Below, in pieces: positions 10,201 through 18,550 of a stretch of DNA of 24,901 bases. This stretch comes from Saccoglossus kowalevskii (taxonomy: Eukaryota > Hemichordata > Enteropneusta > Harrimaniidae). A model generated the notes under the pieces. The model had not been told where the DNA came from. It ran no database searches and saw nothing but the letters and a program-made list of their open reading frames with translations. Every line of letters begins with the position of its first letter. Positions within the stretch are counted from its first letter, which is position 1. The translations under genes and the position numbers were made by a program. Where the stretch lies: the NCBI RefSeq assembly GCF_000003605.2, contig NW_003135835.1, positions 23,383 to 48,283 on the forward strand, read 5' to 3'.

Positions 10201-13200
10201 GAATGAAGGTCTGAAGTTGGCATGTCCTACAACTCATATGCTACAACCCTGCAAGGGGAACCCTGTTTGGGGCAGAGACTAATATTGGGTTTCATGGAAA
10301 ACTAAACAAAATGGCTGCCAATCGGTCATTCTGGGACAAATGTATTGAAGCTACCATGTCTGACTTAAGTGATGTTAGGACATACTAAGCGGCCGGTAGT
10401 TGGTACATTGTATCAAATCGGAAAATAAGTAGATGTGCAGACATGGTGATGTCTTGTCCATGGAGCATATCGGTGATGGACGTGGCATGAAATAAAGGAC
10501 ACTTGTTTTCGGACGACGTCCACACGGACACAAACATTATTTTTTATTCGGCAACCTGTTGATTGATGTCCGATAGACAAAGGGACAAACTGCCGTGAAT
10601 TATTGATGTGAATGAGTAAGGAGATCAGAATGCGTGTGAAAGAAAACTACGTTGATCGGGTACTGTAGAACATTATTTAAGCGTTTACCTGAATCACCGC
10701 ACTGGCAACTGACGCTGTTATGGTATAATAGCAGTCCTGATTGCTTGGATAGAAGCCAGGGAAGTTAGGAGATGAGAACACACCCTCGCTGCCGTAAAAC
10801 GTGCCTACACATGCGACATTGGGTCTTGCCACGGCTTTAAAAGTAGCCTCGAATCCTTGAAGTTGATTTTCACCGTCCGAGTGGAAATAAACCGTGATAC
10901 TCGCCGTTGCGCCGGACGACGTGATAATAGGAGGGATAGTCGAACCGGAGTATGATCCAATGCGCCGATAACTTTCAGACGGGCCGTCATAAATATCAAC
11001 ATAATCGTTGAATTCCTCCGTGTTAAAAAAGTAAAATACCAGCTATAAACAATAAGAACAAATCAATGTAATAGCGTCATTTGCCTGTAATAGTATACAT
11101 AATAAAGTAGATATTTAATATAATATCGAATGTGTGTGCGCTTCAACCTGCAACTACACCATATATTGCCCCAGATGGCACCGTAACAACCACGGTCGTT
11201 TGGGGTCGCCATTGGGATTTCCATTTTATATTGCACGTTTCTACACACTACATATTTATAGTTTAGTGAGAATCACCGCTGAGTGAGATGCGTGAACAGA
11301 TTAGATGTAAATCCGAAGAACTGCAAAGCAAATCCCCGCTCGTCAGAACAAACGGATGATACCCCCCGCTACATATGTAACATATTACAAAGCCCTAACC
11401 CTAGCGACATTCATAACGTAAATACTACTGGTATTCATATGCAGATGTTTTGTTTTGGTATAATATTTGCGACTACTACAATAATATAATAACAATCAAA
11501 CAGATAGTTTTAGAGTATATTTTCATCGGAAATTGTGTACATCATTCATATTCGATGTGAATACAGATAACCTAACATCGAAAAAGTTTTCGCACAAACG
11601 GTACCTGCAAACAAAATCATAACGCTTTTAAGATACTTGAATAATTGTCGATTGGAAAACATAAATACGCTAAATATTGAACATTTGCTGGCATTTTTTG
11701 TTTGCTTATTTTAAATTAAACTTGACACCCTCATTTAAAGTACATTTGACACTACCAAATGATCTGTATACATGTTTAGTAAACACAATGCAACACATGG
11801 TTATAACACGGGGTCATGTAGGAACTAATTTGGCTATCTGCAGTGAGGTACGTGCCCCCTCGTCGACTTATCCCTGGTTTAACTAATCGCTTAAATAGAT
11901 GAACAGCCATTGTTGGTATCTATGTGTTTGCCTTTCATGTTATACCGATCATTTCTGAATGGCCAAATAAGTAAGTAAGTATTTTGTCAGCTGCAAATGT
12001 TCTGTAAACCGTTCTGATGACCATTGCTAAATACTATGAAAAAAGCGAATTTGTTTTCCGGTAGTGAATAATAAACTAGGGCACGTTTTTTTCCAGGGTG
12101 TAATCTGTCGAAAAAAATGCCCGAGTAACTGCATTCATGAGCAGTAGTACAGTCCGTGAACTGAAAACTAAACGGTCCATTATAACCGGCCAACTTCGAC
12201 GGTTATCTCGTGTGTTGTAAGTCGACCGTTACTTATTGGAGGACAGAACGCGCCAGACAACGAATGTCGTCTGCCGACGGAAATCGACATTAGTACGCAG
12301 ACACTCCTCAACTGTCTGACTAGTTTACAGTATAATCTTTTGTATGATTTCGTTAATTTCGTTTAAATCGTTCTATTGCGTGCCAGTTTATAGGAACGAA
12401 AAGAGCTACCCGATAGCGTACCATCAATCAACGAAGAAAGCGTAATAAAGAATTCTTCCATTATCAGTGGCATTACATGATGCCGACCGATATTTCTAAG
12501 TCGCGCGAATAACAAAATGGAAATTTTAGGGACGCTCTCAAGCATACGTGAAATTCACCCTCAAACCACCCTTCCTGTCTTGAACAGAATTGAACGAATA
12601 TATGAATATATTAGCATAATTAATATTTTGAATTTTTGTGTATTATATCATATAGCTATTATTCATATAACGTATATTTATGAAAGTATTTTTGTATTTC
12701 TTTCATTTAAAAAAACTGTTTTACATTTCACAAAATGCCTGTTATGTTTCAGGAATCTGGGCATATTGACGACCCAGAACGGCTCATACACATATTGAAC
12801 ATTGTGGTTCTATTAAAAAAGTGGCAATTTCATACGAGGAAATATTTGGATACAGTCCTGCCTATTAATATACAAACAATAAGTAGCTTTTTCTAAATAT
12901 TTTAGTGAGTCATTCAGAATGCAACGTCGCCATTGTCCCGGTTGACCTTTCCAAGCGCACAACGACAACTACAAGTGCAAACCGCACGTACAATACCCGA
13001 TATTATTAACTGCGCCAATTTAATGTGTTTTGTAGATCATACACGTATATATCCGAGTCACCACTTCGGCATCTTTCAACCGAACGGACCAAGTATTGAT
13101 ATATCTCACATTCTGAAAAACAGAATAACAGTGTCTATAACAACATTTGAATCAAGCAGAGACTCGAATGTTGGTTTTCAATAAACTAATTACACGCCAT

Positions 13201-15592
13201 GAATCATTTCCACAAAGACCAATGCATCGCTAGGGGTTAATAACGTTTAACTTGGCAACTACAAAACACGATTGTAACTTACAAAAGCATACACCTTATA
13301 CAGTGAATACATTTATTTCAGCTCAATGTGGGGAATTTTTTTTTCTCTGTTATATTGCACTAATTCGTAAAAAAAATCGGTAATATCTGTGTAATCGTGA
13401 GAATTCAATAGACATTAACGCATTATGGCCGAGAGCAAGTCACTGCATTAGCAATTACTATTTATTCATTAGCTGTAGTTTAATTTCAATTTCAAGGTTA
13501 AGTTTCAAGATGCAACGGATTTTACAAATCGACAAACTTACGAACCACCACGAAATGCCGAGGGCAAAAAAGATAATATTTAGCAGACTGCTGCGAAACC
13601 ATGATCACATAGTAGCTCCATAAAATAACAGGATAATGTGATGTGAATAGGTTAATTCTGATTACATATTGAAATAGTAACAACTAAATTTGAAAAGTAA
13701 TACAGTCGCGACGCTCTATAATTCCTTTTGTGAAGCCATGTATCGCCGAGGGCTATGGACATTGACGTTTACTTCTGAACATGCATGGACTTACATACAT
13801 TATAATGACATCGAACATACGAACCTAATCCACCCGTTCTTATGTTGTTATGGAAACAGTGGGTCAACATGCATTTGCTGTGTTATGAATCTTATTTAAA
13901 TTCATATATATTTGGAATATGGATGACTAACTGAATAAAATGAAATATTCGTCGTAGCTCAACATTGTGTCGCGTAAAACGTGTAATAAACCACAATATA
14001 TTCTAATACAACACCAACCGAACAATACGGGAACAACCACGGACAAATAATAATTTCGAGGATTTACAATATTGGAACTACAAAAATACCATCTAACGGA
14101 GGATTTGGGCAGCTGTTCACTCTGTTTAGCGTGATCCTTCTCATTTAAATTAATTTAAAATTGTGATTAGAACCAAATCACTGGAAACGCGACCTCTGAA
14201 AGTGATTGAAATTGAAAAAAACAAAACAAATAACCAATATCTACATCAAATTTGCAGACCAATATGTCAATAGCGACGTATGCACACTGGTCAAGACAAA
14301 CTGTGATAATGAATACATTCACGTGTTCGTCCAATAAAACTCTCATAAACTCAATCAAATTTGTACCATCGCCATGACACGTGTCTGAATGATTGATATT
14401 AACAGTTGACTTCACCAATCAACACTACCAGTTCTCACTAAATCATGCTTCGATTAAAGTCCAAAATGTTACATTCATGTTCTCAAAATTATGGCGCACC
14501 TTAAACCAAACAGTTTAGAATAATACTCATCAACATACCTGAACGAACATGCCACTGGTAACAGATATATAATAGTAACAATCCTGGTTACTAGGGTAGT
14601 TACTGGGATAGTTGGGAGATTTAATTACCCCACTATCCCTATTATATGCTCCACAATAGCCGTCGATATCTCTTCTCCCTGTCAAAATAAAACCGAATTA
14701 ATTCCCAGTTAGTCCTTTACGACCTACACATATACGTGAATGGTGAAAGCCTCGTGCGGACATAATTGTTTTTATATTGTGGGTCTATAGGCTTCGTATA
14801 GCTTTGCAAAAAAACGCATAATAGAGACCAGTCGAATGTGACGACCAACAATCGTAGGATTCAATACAGTACAAACAAAGAAACTTGAAACACCAACATG
14901 TATAAACTATCGATCTATTCGTTGACATTGCTACCTTTATTATGAAAGTGATACACTCACGTTTTGCTTACTTTAGAAGGGATTATCTATTGGAAATCCA
15001 AAAATGCTATGCGAAGTTAGGAATACAAGGGAAAAAACAACAGATGCAAATGTCGCGCCTATGAAAACAGACCTCTAAAAGCTACAATGATCGATTTCGT
15101 TGAGTTTAATGTCATAGTCCCTTCTTCTGGCGGTCAATGTTTCACAATGCTCTATAGTTCCTTACATATCAAGAAATATACATCGTTCGCGATCGATTTT
15201 TGTGGTAAGGGCCATGTTTTATTGAATACACGTTGCCGTATCAAAATGACTAACTGAGGGATTCTGGTATAGACACCGTGACGGTTACTAAAACGACGGT
15301 GGTGTAGGCTTTCCATCCCGGGGTAAATTATAAATGTCTGGCACGGGTGCTGATATTTATAGATTCGTCTGAAACTATAAGGCACTAGTATAATAATATC
15401 TTAACACGAAAATTCATACACTCTCAGTTAAACATGTCAAATTTCGATAGTATATCTCATACCTATATTTTTTCGAATGCGGTTAAAATGGGGTTTGTCC
15501 GTGATACTTTCTGTGTCGGTGCGTACGGGTAACAGAACCATGGTACACGCCAGCGCCGATAAAATACACCGCAACAGCTGTCTGCGACTCAT
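206..15592 (-). CDS. Multi-CUB, LDLa single-pass membrane receptor (complete 12-exon gene)
   Basis: Twelve exons join in frame into 1208 residues plus TAA. Predicted layout: signal peptide about 1-25; CUB1 about 52-162; CUB2 168-277; CUB3 about 281-390; CUB4 397-506; CUB5 516-625; CUB6 632-747; LDLa 758-793; transmembrane helix 799-824 followed by RKR; cytoplasmic tail 825-1208. Every intron starts with GT and ends with AG, and all eleven junction phases agree, which is strong evidence that the model is real. CUB and LDLa modules are extracellular ligand-binding folds, so a surface receptor or co-receptor is inferred. The CUB-LDLa-TM end resembles Neto and LRP3/10/12-type proteins in plan, but five extra CUB domains precede it. 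The ligand is unknown. Start codon: ATG in a good context (A at -3) with an in-frame TAG at 15613-15611. Extra alternative exons cannot be excluded. Confidence 0.93.
1275..1622 (-). other. Intron 11
   Basis: Phase-2 intron, 348 nt, donor GTAAGT, acceptor CACATACCAG. It holds three loosely similar copies of an ATTAGCCTAGAAACG-like word, beginning at 1367, 1403 and 1429 on the plus strand. Confidence 0.75.
1623..1791 (-). CDS. Coding exon 11: transmembrane helix
   Basis: 169 nt, enters in phase 1 and leaves in phase 2, residues 797-852 plus two bases. It encodes a 26-residue hydrophobic segment (799-824) beginning ALIIGGALGG and continuing with Leu and Val, then a basic RKR stop-transfer signal, giving type I topology. 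The helix includes a GxxxG pattern that often supports helix packing. After the membrane come NGAPPPVFTAYNTGN residues of the juxtamembrane tail. Acceptor TCTCCTGTAG, donor GTAAGT. Confidence 0.94.
1792..3139 (-). other. Intron 10
   Basis: Phase-1 intron of 1348 nt between LDLa and the transmembrane exon, donor GTATGT, acceptor TCTCCTGTAG. About 1820-2160 is a low-complexity, degenerate repeat region. A hydrophobic minus-strand stretch at 3153-2878 is intronic read-through and has no fitting acceptor. Confidence 0.75.
1820..2160. repeat. Degenerate low-complexity repeat region
   Basis: Plus-strand sequence is rich in CA, GTCA and TTCAAC words with variants of CAGTCAGTATAAC and CCACACTGTCA recurring. 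One 28-bp word (1930-1957) recurs at 2061-2088 with a single mismatch, 131 bp apart. No intact unit array is seen; it is probably a decayed minisatellite. Confidence 0.5.
3140..3271 (-). CDS. Coding exon 10: LDL-receptor class A domain
   Basis: 132 nt, symmetric phase 1-1, residues 753-796. It shows a complete LDLa module: six cysteines at 758, 766, 771, 778, 784 and 793, the FKCDNNRCI core, and the acidic calcium cage CDGNDNCGDNTDEEAC. LDLa modules are about 40 residues, fold around one calcium ion, and usually bind basic patches on ligands or partners. Being a single symmetric exon, it is a typical shuffled module. Acceptor TTCTATTCAG, donor GTATGT. Confidence 0.96.
3272..3991 (-). other. 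Intron 9
   Basis: Phase-1 intron, donor GTAAGT, acceptor TTTCTATTCAG. A degenerate tRNA-like segment lies at about 3708-3800. A minus-strand open stretch at 3505-3314 has a plausible acceptor but a stop in the required phase, so it is not counted as an exon. Confidence 0.75.
3708..3800 (+). repeat. Possible tRNA-derived SINE remnant
   Basis: An A-box-like GTAGCATAGTGGTT at about 3711-3724 is followed by a small stem (CCCA ... TGGG) like an anticodon arm, then CCTCGTATTCAAACC and, further on, a B-box-like GATCGATTCCC (3785-3795). The spacing between the A-box-like and second B-box-like motifs is longer than in a tRNA, and the acceptor arm does not pair, so a decayed tRNA-derived SINE head is more likely than a tRNA gene. 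No poly-A tail or target duplication identified. Confidence 0.33.
3992..4183 (-). CDS. Coding exon 9: second half of CUB6
   Basis: 192 nt, symmetric phase 1-1, residues 689-752. It completes CUB6: DCLGGDYIIL with Cys690, SSVGQYTIC with Cys709, then the late strands (ADMYITSGAFEISTRF and RRYRGFKAVYS). Cys690 and Cys709 are the third and fourth CUB cysteines, so CUB6 has the full four-cysteine set that CUB1-5 lack. Acceptor TTTTTCAG, donor GTAAGT. Confidence 0.9.
4184..4432 (-). other. Intron 8
   Basis: Short phase-1 intron (249 nt), donor GTAAGT, acceptor TTTGTTTTTCAG. No element seen. Confidence 0.8.
4433..4606 (-). CDS. Coding exon 8: first half of CUB6
   Basis: 174 nt, symmetric phase 1-1, residues 631-688. 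It has the CUB opening Cys632, then GGVIYSHDTYPDDY, and a second cysteine, Cys660, followed by a strand with YYANIYLKFVDID. It is clearly a CUB domain but divergent from CUB1-5, with a different intron phase and position. Acceptor TTTGTTTCAG, donor GTAAGT. Confidence 0.88.
4743..4813 (+). repeat. 25-bp tandem repeat
   Basis: GGATTCATTCG-type units start at 4743, 4768 and 4793, exactly 25 bp apart; the second matches the first except for a few changes and the third is partial and more diverged. Lies within intron 7. Confidence 0.8.
5111..5130 (+). repeat. (TTGA)5 microsatellite
   Basis: Five perfect tandem copies of TTGA in intron 7. Confidence 0.9.
5524..5749 (-). CDS. Coding exon 7: second half of CUB5
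   Basis: 226 nt, enters in phase 0 and leaves in phase 1, residues 556-630 plus one base. It ends the five-CUB array: FDTESCCDYICIYDG, NYTGSTLPP, VLIYFHTDG, GFQAVYTS. Three cysteines lie close together (566, 567, 571) where other array members have none; Cys566 or Cys567 sits near the canonical third CUB cysteine, but the fourth is absent. A near-ideal branch-point motif TACTAAT lies upstream of the acceptor in intron 6. Reading past the GTAATG donor would add 23 residues and stop at 5455-5453. Confidence 0.9.
5750..6009 (-). other. Intron 6
   Basis: Short phase-0 intron (260 nt), donor GTAAGT, acceptor CATGTTCCAG, with TACTAAT about 30 nt upstream of the acceptor on the minus strand. Nothing else noted. 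Confidence 0.8.
6010..6366 (-). CDS. Coding exon 6: second half of CUB4 and first half of CUB5
   Basis: 357 nt, phase 0 at both ends, residues 437-555. It completes CUB4 (FNTEYEHDFVSVFDG, SYSGSGLP, LTVYFHS, GFYAKFKTV) and starts CUB5 (HCGGTFTTDWGIF, QNYPEHY, LDCYYYI) with Cys516 and Cys542. Unlike its relatives, CUB4 has HSNADG in place of HSDG, so the third calcium-position aspartate is Asn491 or shifted by a two-residue insertion. Acceptor CTTCCCGCAG, donor GTAAGT. Confidence 0.94.
6367..7299 (-). other. Intron 5
   Basis: Phase-0 intron, donor GTGAGA, acceptor TTTCTTCCCGCAG. It contains an 8-bp-stem hairpin flanked by direct repeats at 6585-6623. No other element recognised. Confidence 0.8.
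7300..7647 (-). CDS. Coding exon 5: second half of CUB3 and first half of CUB4
   Basis: 348 nt, phase 0 at both ends, residues 321-436. It finishes CUB3 (FSTESIHDYVEIYDG, FYSGNSPP, ITVYFHSDG, GFNATYRAV) and starts CUB4 (DCGGTFNSDMGVI, TPNYP, HYPGNQDCYYYI) with Cys397 and Cys423. Glu329, Asp333 and Asp374 match the calcium-binding CUB positions. This is the most canonical repeat of the array. Acceptor TTGTTCACAG, donor GTGAGA. Confidence 0.95.
7648..9546 (-). other. Intron 4 (about 1.9 kb)
   Basis: Phase-0 intron, donor GTAATT and acceptor TTGTTCACAG. It contains a CRE palindrome and an octamer 9 bases apart (8718-8742) and a 14-bp perfect palindrome (8297-8310). No other coding exon or transposon was recognised. 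Confidence 0.75.
8718..8742. promoter_or_regulatory. CRE palindrome and octamer cluster in intron 4
   Basis: A perfect TGACGTCA (8718-8725), the CREB/ATF site, lies 9 bases before a perfect ATTTGCAT octamer (8735-8742), the POU/Oct site. A GC-richer segment with GGCGGCCATATTG follows. Such clustering suggests an intronic enhancer; no functional evidence is available. Confidence 0.35.
9547..9882 (-). CDS. Coding exon 4: second half of CUB2 and first half of CUB3
   Basis: 336 nt, phase 0 at both ends, residues 209-320. The CUB2 part has FATEENYDYVSIYDG, TYSGL and TVYFHSDG, with Glu217, Asp221 and Asp262 at the calcium positions. The CUB3 part has SDYGFIASPGFP, YYP and SNQDCYYFI. The first CUB3 cysteine is missing: the position 26 residues before Cys307, where CUB2, CUB4 and CUB5 have Cys, is Thr281 in a TTTYSY stretch. 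Cys307 is thus predicted to lack its normal partner. Acceptor CCTCGCCAG, donor GTAATT. Confidence 0.92.
9883..10688 (-). other. Intron 3
   Basis: Phase-0 intron, donor GTAAAC and acceptor CCTCGCCAG. No element or alternative coding exon recognised inside it. Confidence 0.8.
10689..11042 (-). CDS. Coding exon 3: second half of CUB1 and first half of CUB2
   Basis: 354 nt, phase 0 at both ends, residues 91-208. It begins with the CUB beta strands (NTEEFNDYVDIYDG, SYSGSTIPP, ITVYFHSDG, GFEATFKAV) that finish CUB1, then opens CUB2 with Cys168, SSPNFP, and NQDC with Cys194. Glu99, Asp103 and Asp146 occupy the positions that bind calcium in calcium-binding CUB domains. The usual third and fourth CUB cysteines are absent. 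Acceptor TGTTTATAG, donor GTAAAC. Confidence 0.93.
11043..14538 (-). other. Intron 2 (about 3.5 kb)
   Basis: The largest intron, phase 0. Both flanking exons contribute to the same CUB domain, so no extra coding exon is needed. I searched for CUB-like residues (NYP, NQDC, YDG, YFHSD) and found none. The content is AT-rich with scattered A/T runs; no RNA gene, transposon ORF or long repeat was recognised. Confidence 0.75.
14539..14678 (-). CDS. Coding exon 2: first half of CUB1
   Basis: Residues 44-90; enters in phase 1 and leaves in phase 0. It shows the classic opening of a CUB domain: Cys52, then SGVIKSPNYP, a second YP, and NQDCYYYI with Cys77. These two cysteines are the usual first disulfide pair. 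The exon stops right after the VQ that precedes the next beta strand, the same place at which the introns inside CUB2-5 fall. Acceptor TTTTGACAG, donor GTATGT. Confidence 0.9.
14679..15462 (-). other. Intron 1
   Basis: Phase-1 intron with donor GTATGA and acceptor TTTTGACAG. It holds no coding stretch that fits the phase, and I see no recognisable element in it. Confidence 0.8.
15463..15592 (-). CDS. Coding exon 1: signal peptide
   Basis: Encodes residues 1-43 plus the first base of codon 44 (phase 1). The N-terminus has a basic start (RR at 3-4), then a hydrophobic core rich in Leu, Ile, Ala and Val up to about residue 23, which reads as a secretory signal peptide; cleavage near residue 25 is an estimate. 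The chosen ATG is preceded by AAAC, and an in-frame TAG lies six codons upstream, so the protein cannot extend further 5'. The exon ends at a GTATGA donor. The stretch after the signal is short and polar, and leads directly to CUB1 in exon 2. Confidence 0.85.
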
Positions 15593-15660
15593 GTTTCCAC
15601 CGAGGTAAGGCTATCCCCCTTTTCTACATGTTCCGCCGACGAATGCCCATTGGAAATGAT
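15593..15660 (-). other. 5' UTR segment with likely upstream splice acceptor
   Basis: Just upstream of the start codon, reading on the minus strand, a pyrimidine-rich tract ends in CTCAACAG with AG at 15662-15661. This is a good acceptor, so the 5' UTR is probably spliced, with one or more noncoding exons and the promoter further upstream (higher coordinates). Inference from splice-site appearance only. Confidence 0.45.
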
Positions 15661-16377
15661 CTGTTGAGAAATGAAATGTAAAGAATGCAATTCACCGAGC
15701 TGTATCGAAACACAAGGCAAGATGAAGGGAGGTACACACATTCCATTGGTGACTTTTCCACCCGAGCGATTGGCAAGCAGGGTTAGATGTCGTTCGAATA
15801 ATAGCCATTCAAATGCCAGGTGTAAAAAAAAACCTGTCTATATTTGTTCATATATATGAATTTGAATAATAACAGGGGGCACGGGGTTAAGAATTTCGTT
15901 ATTGTCTCGATGCACGGTTGGTATTGCAATAACAATTCTAGCAACACTTGTATGGGTTAATACCTGATAGCGGATTCCCGAATTCTTACAATATTTACAA
16001 TTGGGTACAGTATGATTTTAAAATGAACCTGTAATTATATAGTAATTATCAAATATAGAAAACAATAAAAATACACGTATATTATATATTGACATCTATG
16101 TATTTTTATGAGAGGGATATCCTCACGTGTATGCGTACGGCATTTGTAGTAGAAAGATCAGCATTGTGTAACATATGGACATAAATCCCAAACGAATGTT
16201 TTCTTGTAAATCAAAATCTCGTTGATACTGGTATGAACGATAACTTGCGGCCATTTTTCTCCAAGAGGGCGTAGACCACTGGATTGGGTTTTAGACATAT
16301 CGGCCGCGATTCTGAGTGTTGAATTGGGAAAGCGCTATTGTATCTAGGCAGTGAAATGTTGAAACGACAAACAGGTC

Positions 16378-16502
16378 CGAGTAGCTCAATCGACGGTTGC
16401 TAGCAAATGTGTGTAATCTCCACGAATCAGTCATATACACGGTACAGTGTGTTGAAGGCATGAAAGCAGTATTTTTGTTTGGCGCCACTGAGTTCGATCC
16501 CA
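16378..16502 (+). repeat. tRNA-like A and B box pair, possible SINE
   Basis: GAGTAGCTCAATCGACGG (from about 16379) resembles a tRNA A box, and GAGTTCGATCCC (from about 16490) resembles a B box. They are about 110 bp apart, more than double the tRNA spacing, so this is either an interrupted tRNA-derived element or coincidence. Confidence 0.25.
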
Positions 16503-16679
16503 AACCCTCTGCAATCAGGTTACACTTACCGTACCCTCCTTAGACGGAGTCCACGATGTCGCCGTTTGAATATAGTTCAACATAAAATATCTGTCAACAA
16601 CAAATGGTTCGGAATGTTCTACTACCCGTATGCAGACACATTATGCAAACATTGCAGTTTTTAATGATCTGGGACTGAC

Positions 16680-16715
16680 ACGTCTTAAAACTATTGTAAT
16701 CAAGCTTTAAGACGT
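16680..16715. repeat. Inverted repeat, 10-bp stem
   Basis: Arms ACGTCTTAAA (16680-16689) and TTTAAGACGT (16706-16715) are perfectly complementary, with a 16-nt loop. Confidence 0.8.
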
Positions 16716-17172
16716 TCTTTCATATTCATTGCAACGATCAGTGATACAATAAATAGAAAGTAACCATTTATTGGCACCGTCTCACAATGTATTCAATTCG
16801 AGCAGCCTGTGGGTGGGAAGCACGCTACATTCAAAGGTGGTCCATTCTCATGTCAGGGCATTGTGCGCGGAGATTCGGTTATTAATTGGACCATGACCGC
16901 TACTAGATAGATAGCACCAGGGCCGTGGAGGATTTGAGAGTGATTATAATTTACCAGTAAAAGCAGAAGGGATTTTGAGCAACGTTCCCGTCGTTACAAG
17001 TGATCTCGCATCCCATATTGAAAAGATGTGCACTGGTACGGATCGGTACCGACATGGTAGAACGCCTTCTTATAGTTCACAACTACCCTTATATAACATA
17101 GGCAACACGGTCGATGTTAGGAATTACGTAAGACATTAACACTTCTCGTGGCGTCTGCGATCATTTGCTGTT

Positions 17173-17204
17173 AGCATGGAGCTACAAAAAGATAGCTCCA
17201 TGCT
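17173..17204. repeat. Perfect 12-bp hairpin
   Basis: AGCATGGAGCTA (17173-17184) and TAGCTCCATGCT (17193-17204) pair perfectly around an 8-nt loop, CAAAAAGA. The stem is too short for a microRNA precursor. No T-run or gene end identifies it as a terminator. Confidence 0.85.
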
Positions 17205-18421
17205 GTAAGGGAGGGGTGGAGTAATCAGACTGCGCTGTCGGTACACACTTGAGGGGAAACTCATACGCCGCCACGTAGTTGGTGTTGTCTCAGTTGCCGA
17301 GAGTGATACTTCCCATTCACACAGTATACAGTCAGTTGAACTGTTCGCGACATTCGCACCTTCGCCTCACCATGGTTTGTTCTCTTATTAACCATGTCCC
17401 GCACGATACAATAGGCGACATGACTGGACGGACGTTCATACCTTTTGACTTATTGTTGCCTATGTACTGACTATACTACTTTTCATTGTGCCGTAACGAG
17501 AACCACAGACCTTTACGTAAACCACGCATGATTTTGACCGATTTTTAGCGATAGGCGTCTCCCAACATCCAGTCTACTCAAAATACTACAAGTCACAGAT
17601 TGGTATTGCGTTCGGGTCTTCGTTTTAAACAGCAACGTATTCTCCGCAAAAAACAATCCGAGGACAATGTTGGTCGCGGCATTGACATCAACTTTCCCAC
17701 GCATTTCATTTAACTACAACGTTGGTGCCATTTTGTACGACTTTTGCACAACATTACTAATACTACGTGTCTACGTACATACAAACTACATACCTTGTCA
17801 CATACCAGCAGCGTATATTATAAAATCCGTCCAGAATCAACCGGAACGCCGGCGACTTTACCATTCGATGTTTACACCACTGTTTCTATTCGGTTTATTA
17901 ATTTTGACCTCTGACCTCTTTGCAACTACCTTGCATGCATAATGATCCCTCCAGCAGACCGAGGTCACAAATCGATACGTCCACCTAACTTTAGAAACTG
18001 TACAAGTACTTAGATACGCTTTAATGATGTGGTCCGGGAGCGTTGTGTCCGACGTAAAATCTAAGACTCTACGTGTTTCATTTTCCACACGGGATTAATT
18101 CTGCTGTATTCGATTTGCGTGACTATCACTGAAGCAAACAGGTTGTCCAGTTCACAGCTGTCGTCATTCTGTTCATTTTCACTGATATTATATCCACGCC
18201 CTCATGCGGTGACTGTACGACGGGATTTACCTCTCACTCTCGGAATAAAAAAAAACATTACACACGTAAAACAAAATTAAAGACACTGTACTACACGCGG
18301 TGCTAGCTGCTGACCATGACAGTCCCGTTGCTCCTATACCGCAATCAAAATCCCACGTATAAAATCAATGACAAGTCCGATACTCATTACAGGAATAATA
18401 TTTGATTAATATGGGATGAAA

Positions 18422-18429
18422 TGACGTCA
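18422..18429. promoter_or_regulatory. CRE palindrome upstream of the gene
   Basis: A second perfect TGACGTCA, about 2.8 kb upstream of the start codon. A single 8-mer can occur by chance. Confidence 0.25.
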
Positions 18430-18550
18430 CATAAATATTTATTGATAATTGAAAAACAAATCTCAGACACACAGAATTTAACGTTCTGCAATTTAATTAG
18501 TCAGGTGATCCAATTCAGTTTACGCACGTTCTTAATTTAAAACATGCAGT

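Larger units (their letters stand above)
15661..18550. other. Upstream region, no gene recognised
   Basis: AT-rich DNA upstream of the receptor. Short open stretches on both strands show no domain, codon bias or splice context. It probably includes noncoding 5' exons or the promoter of the receptor. It contains a tRNA-like motif pair (about 16378-16502), a 10-bp-stem inverted repeat (16680-16715) and a 12-bp perfect hairpin (17173-17204). Confidence 0.6.

Noticed and set aside
11043-14538. Possibility of missing CUB exons in the large intron 2
   Set aside because: Exon 2 ends exactly where exon 3 begins in the CUB fold, and no CUB signature was found inside.
17173-17204. Hairpin as a microRNA precursor
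   Set aside because: The stem is 12 bp and pairing does not extend outward; a precursor needs a much longer stem.
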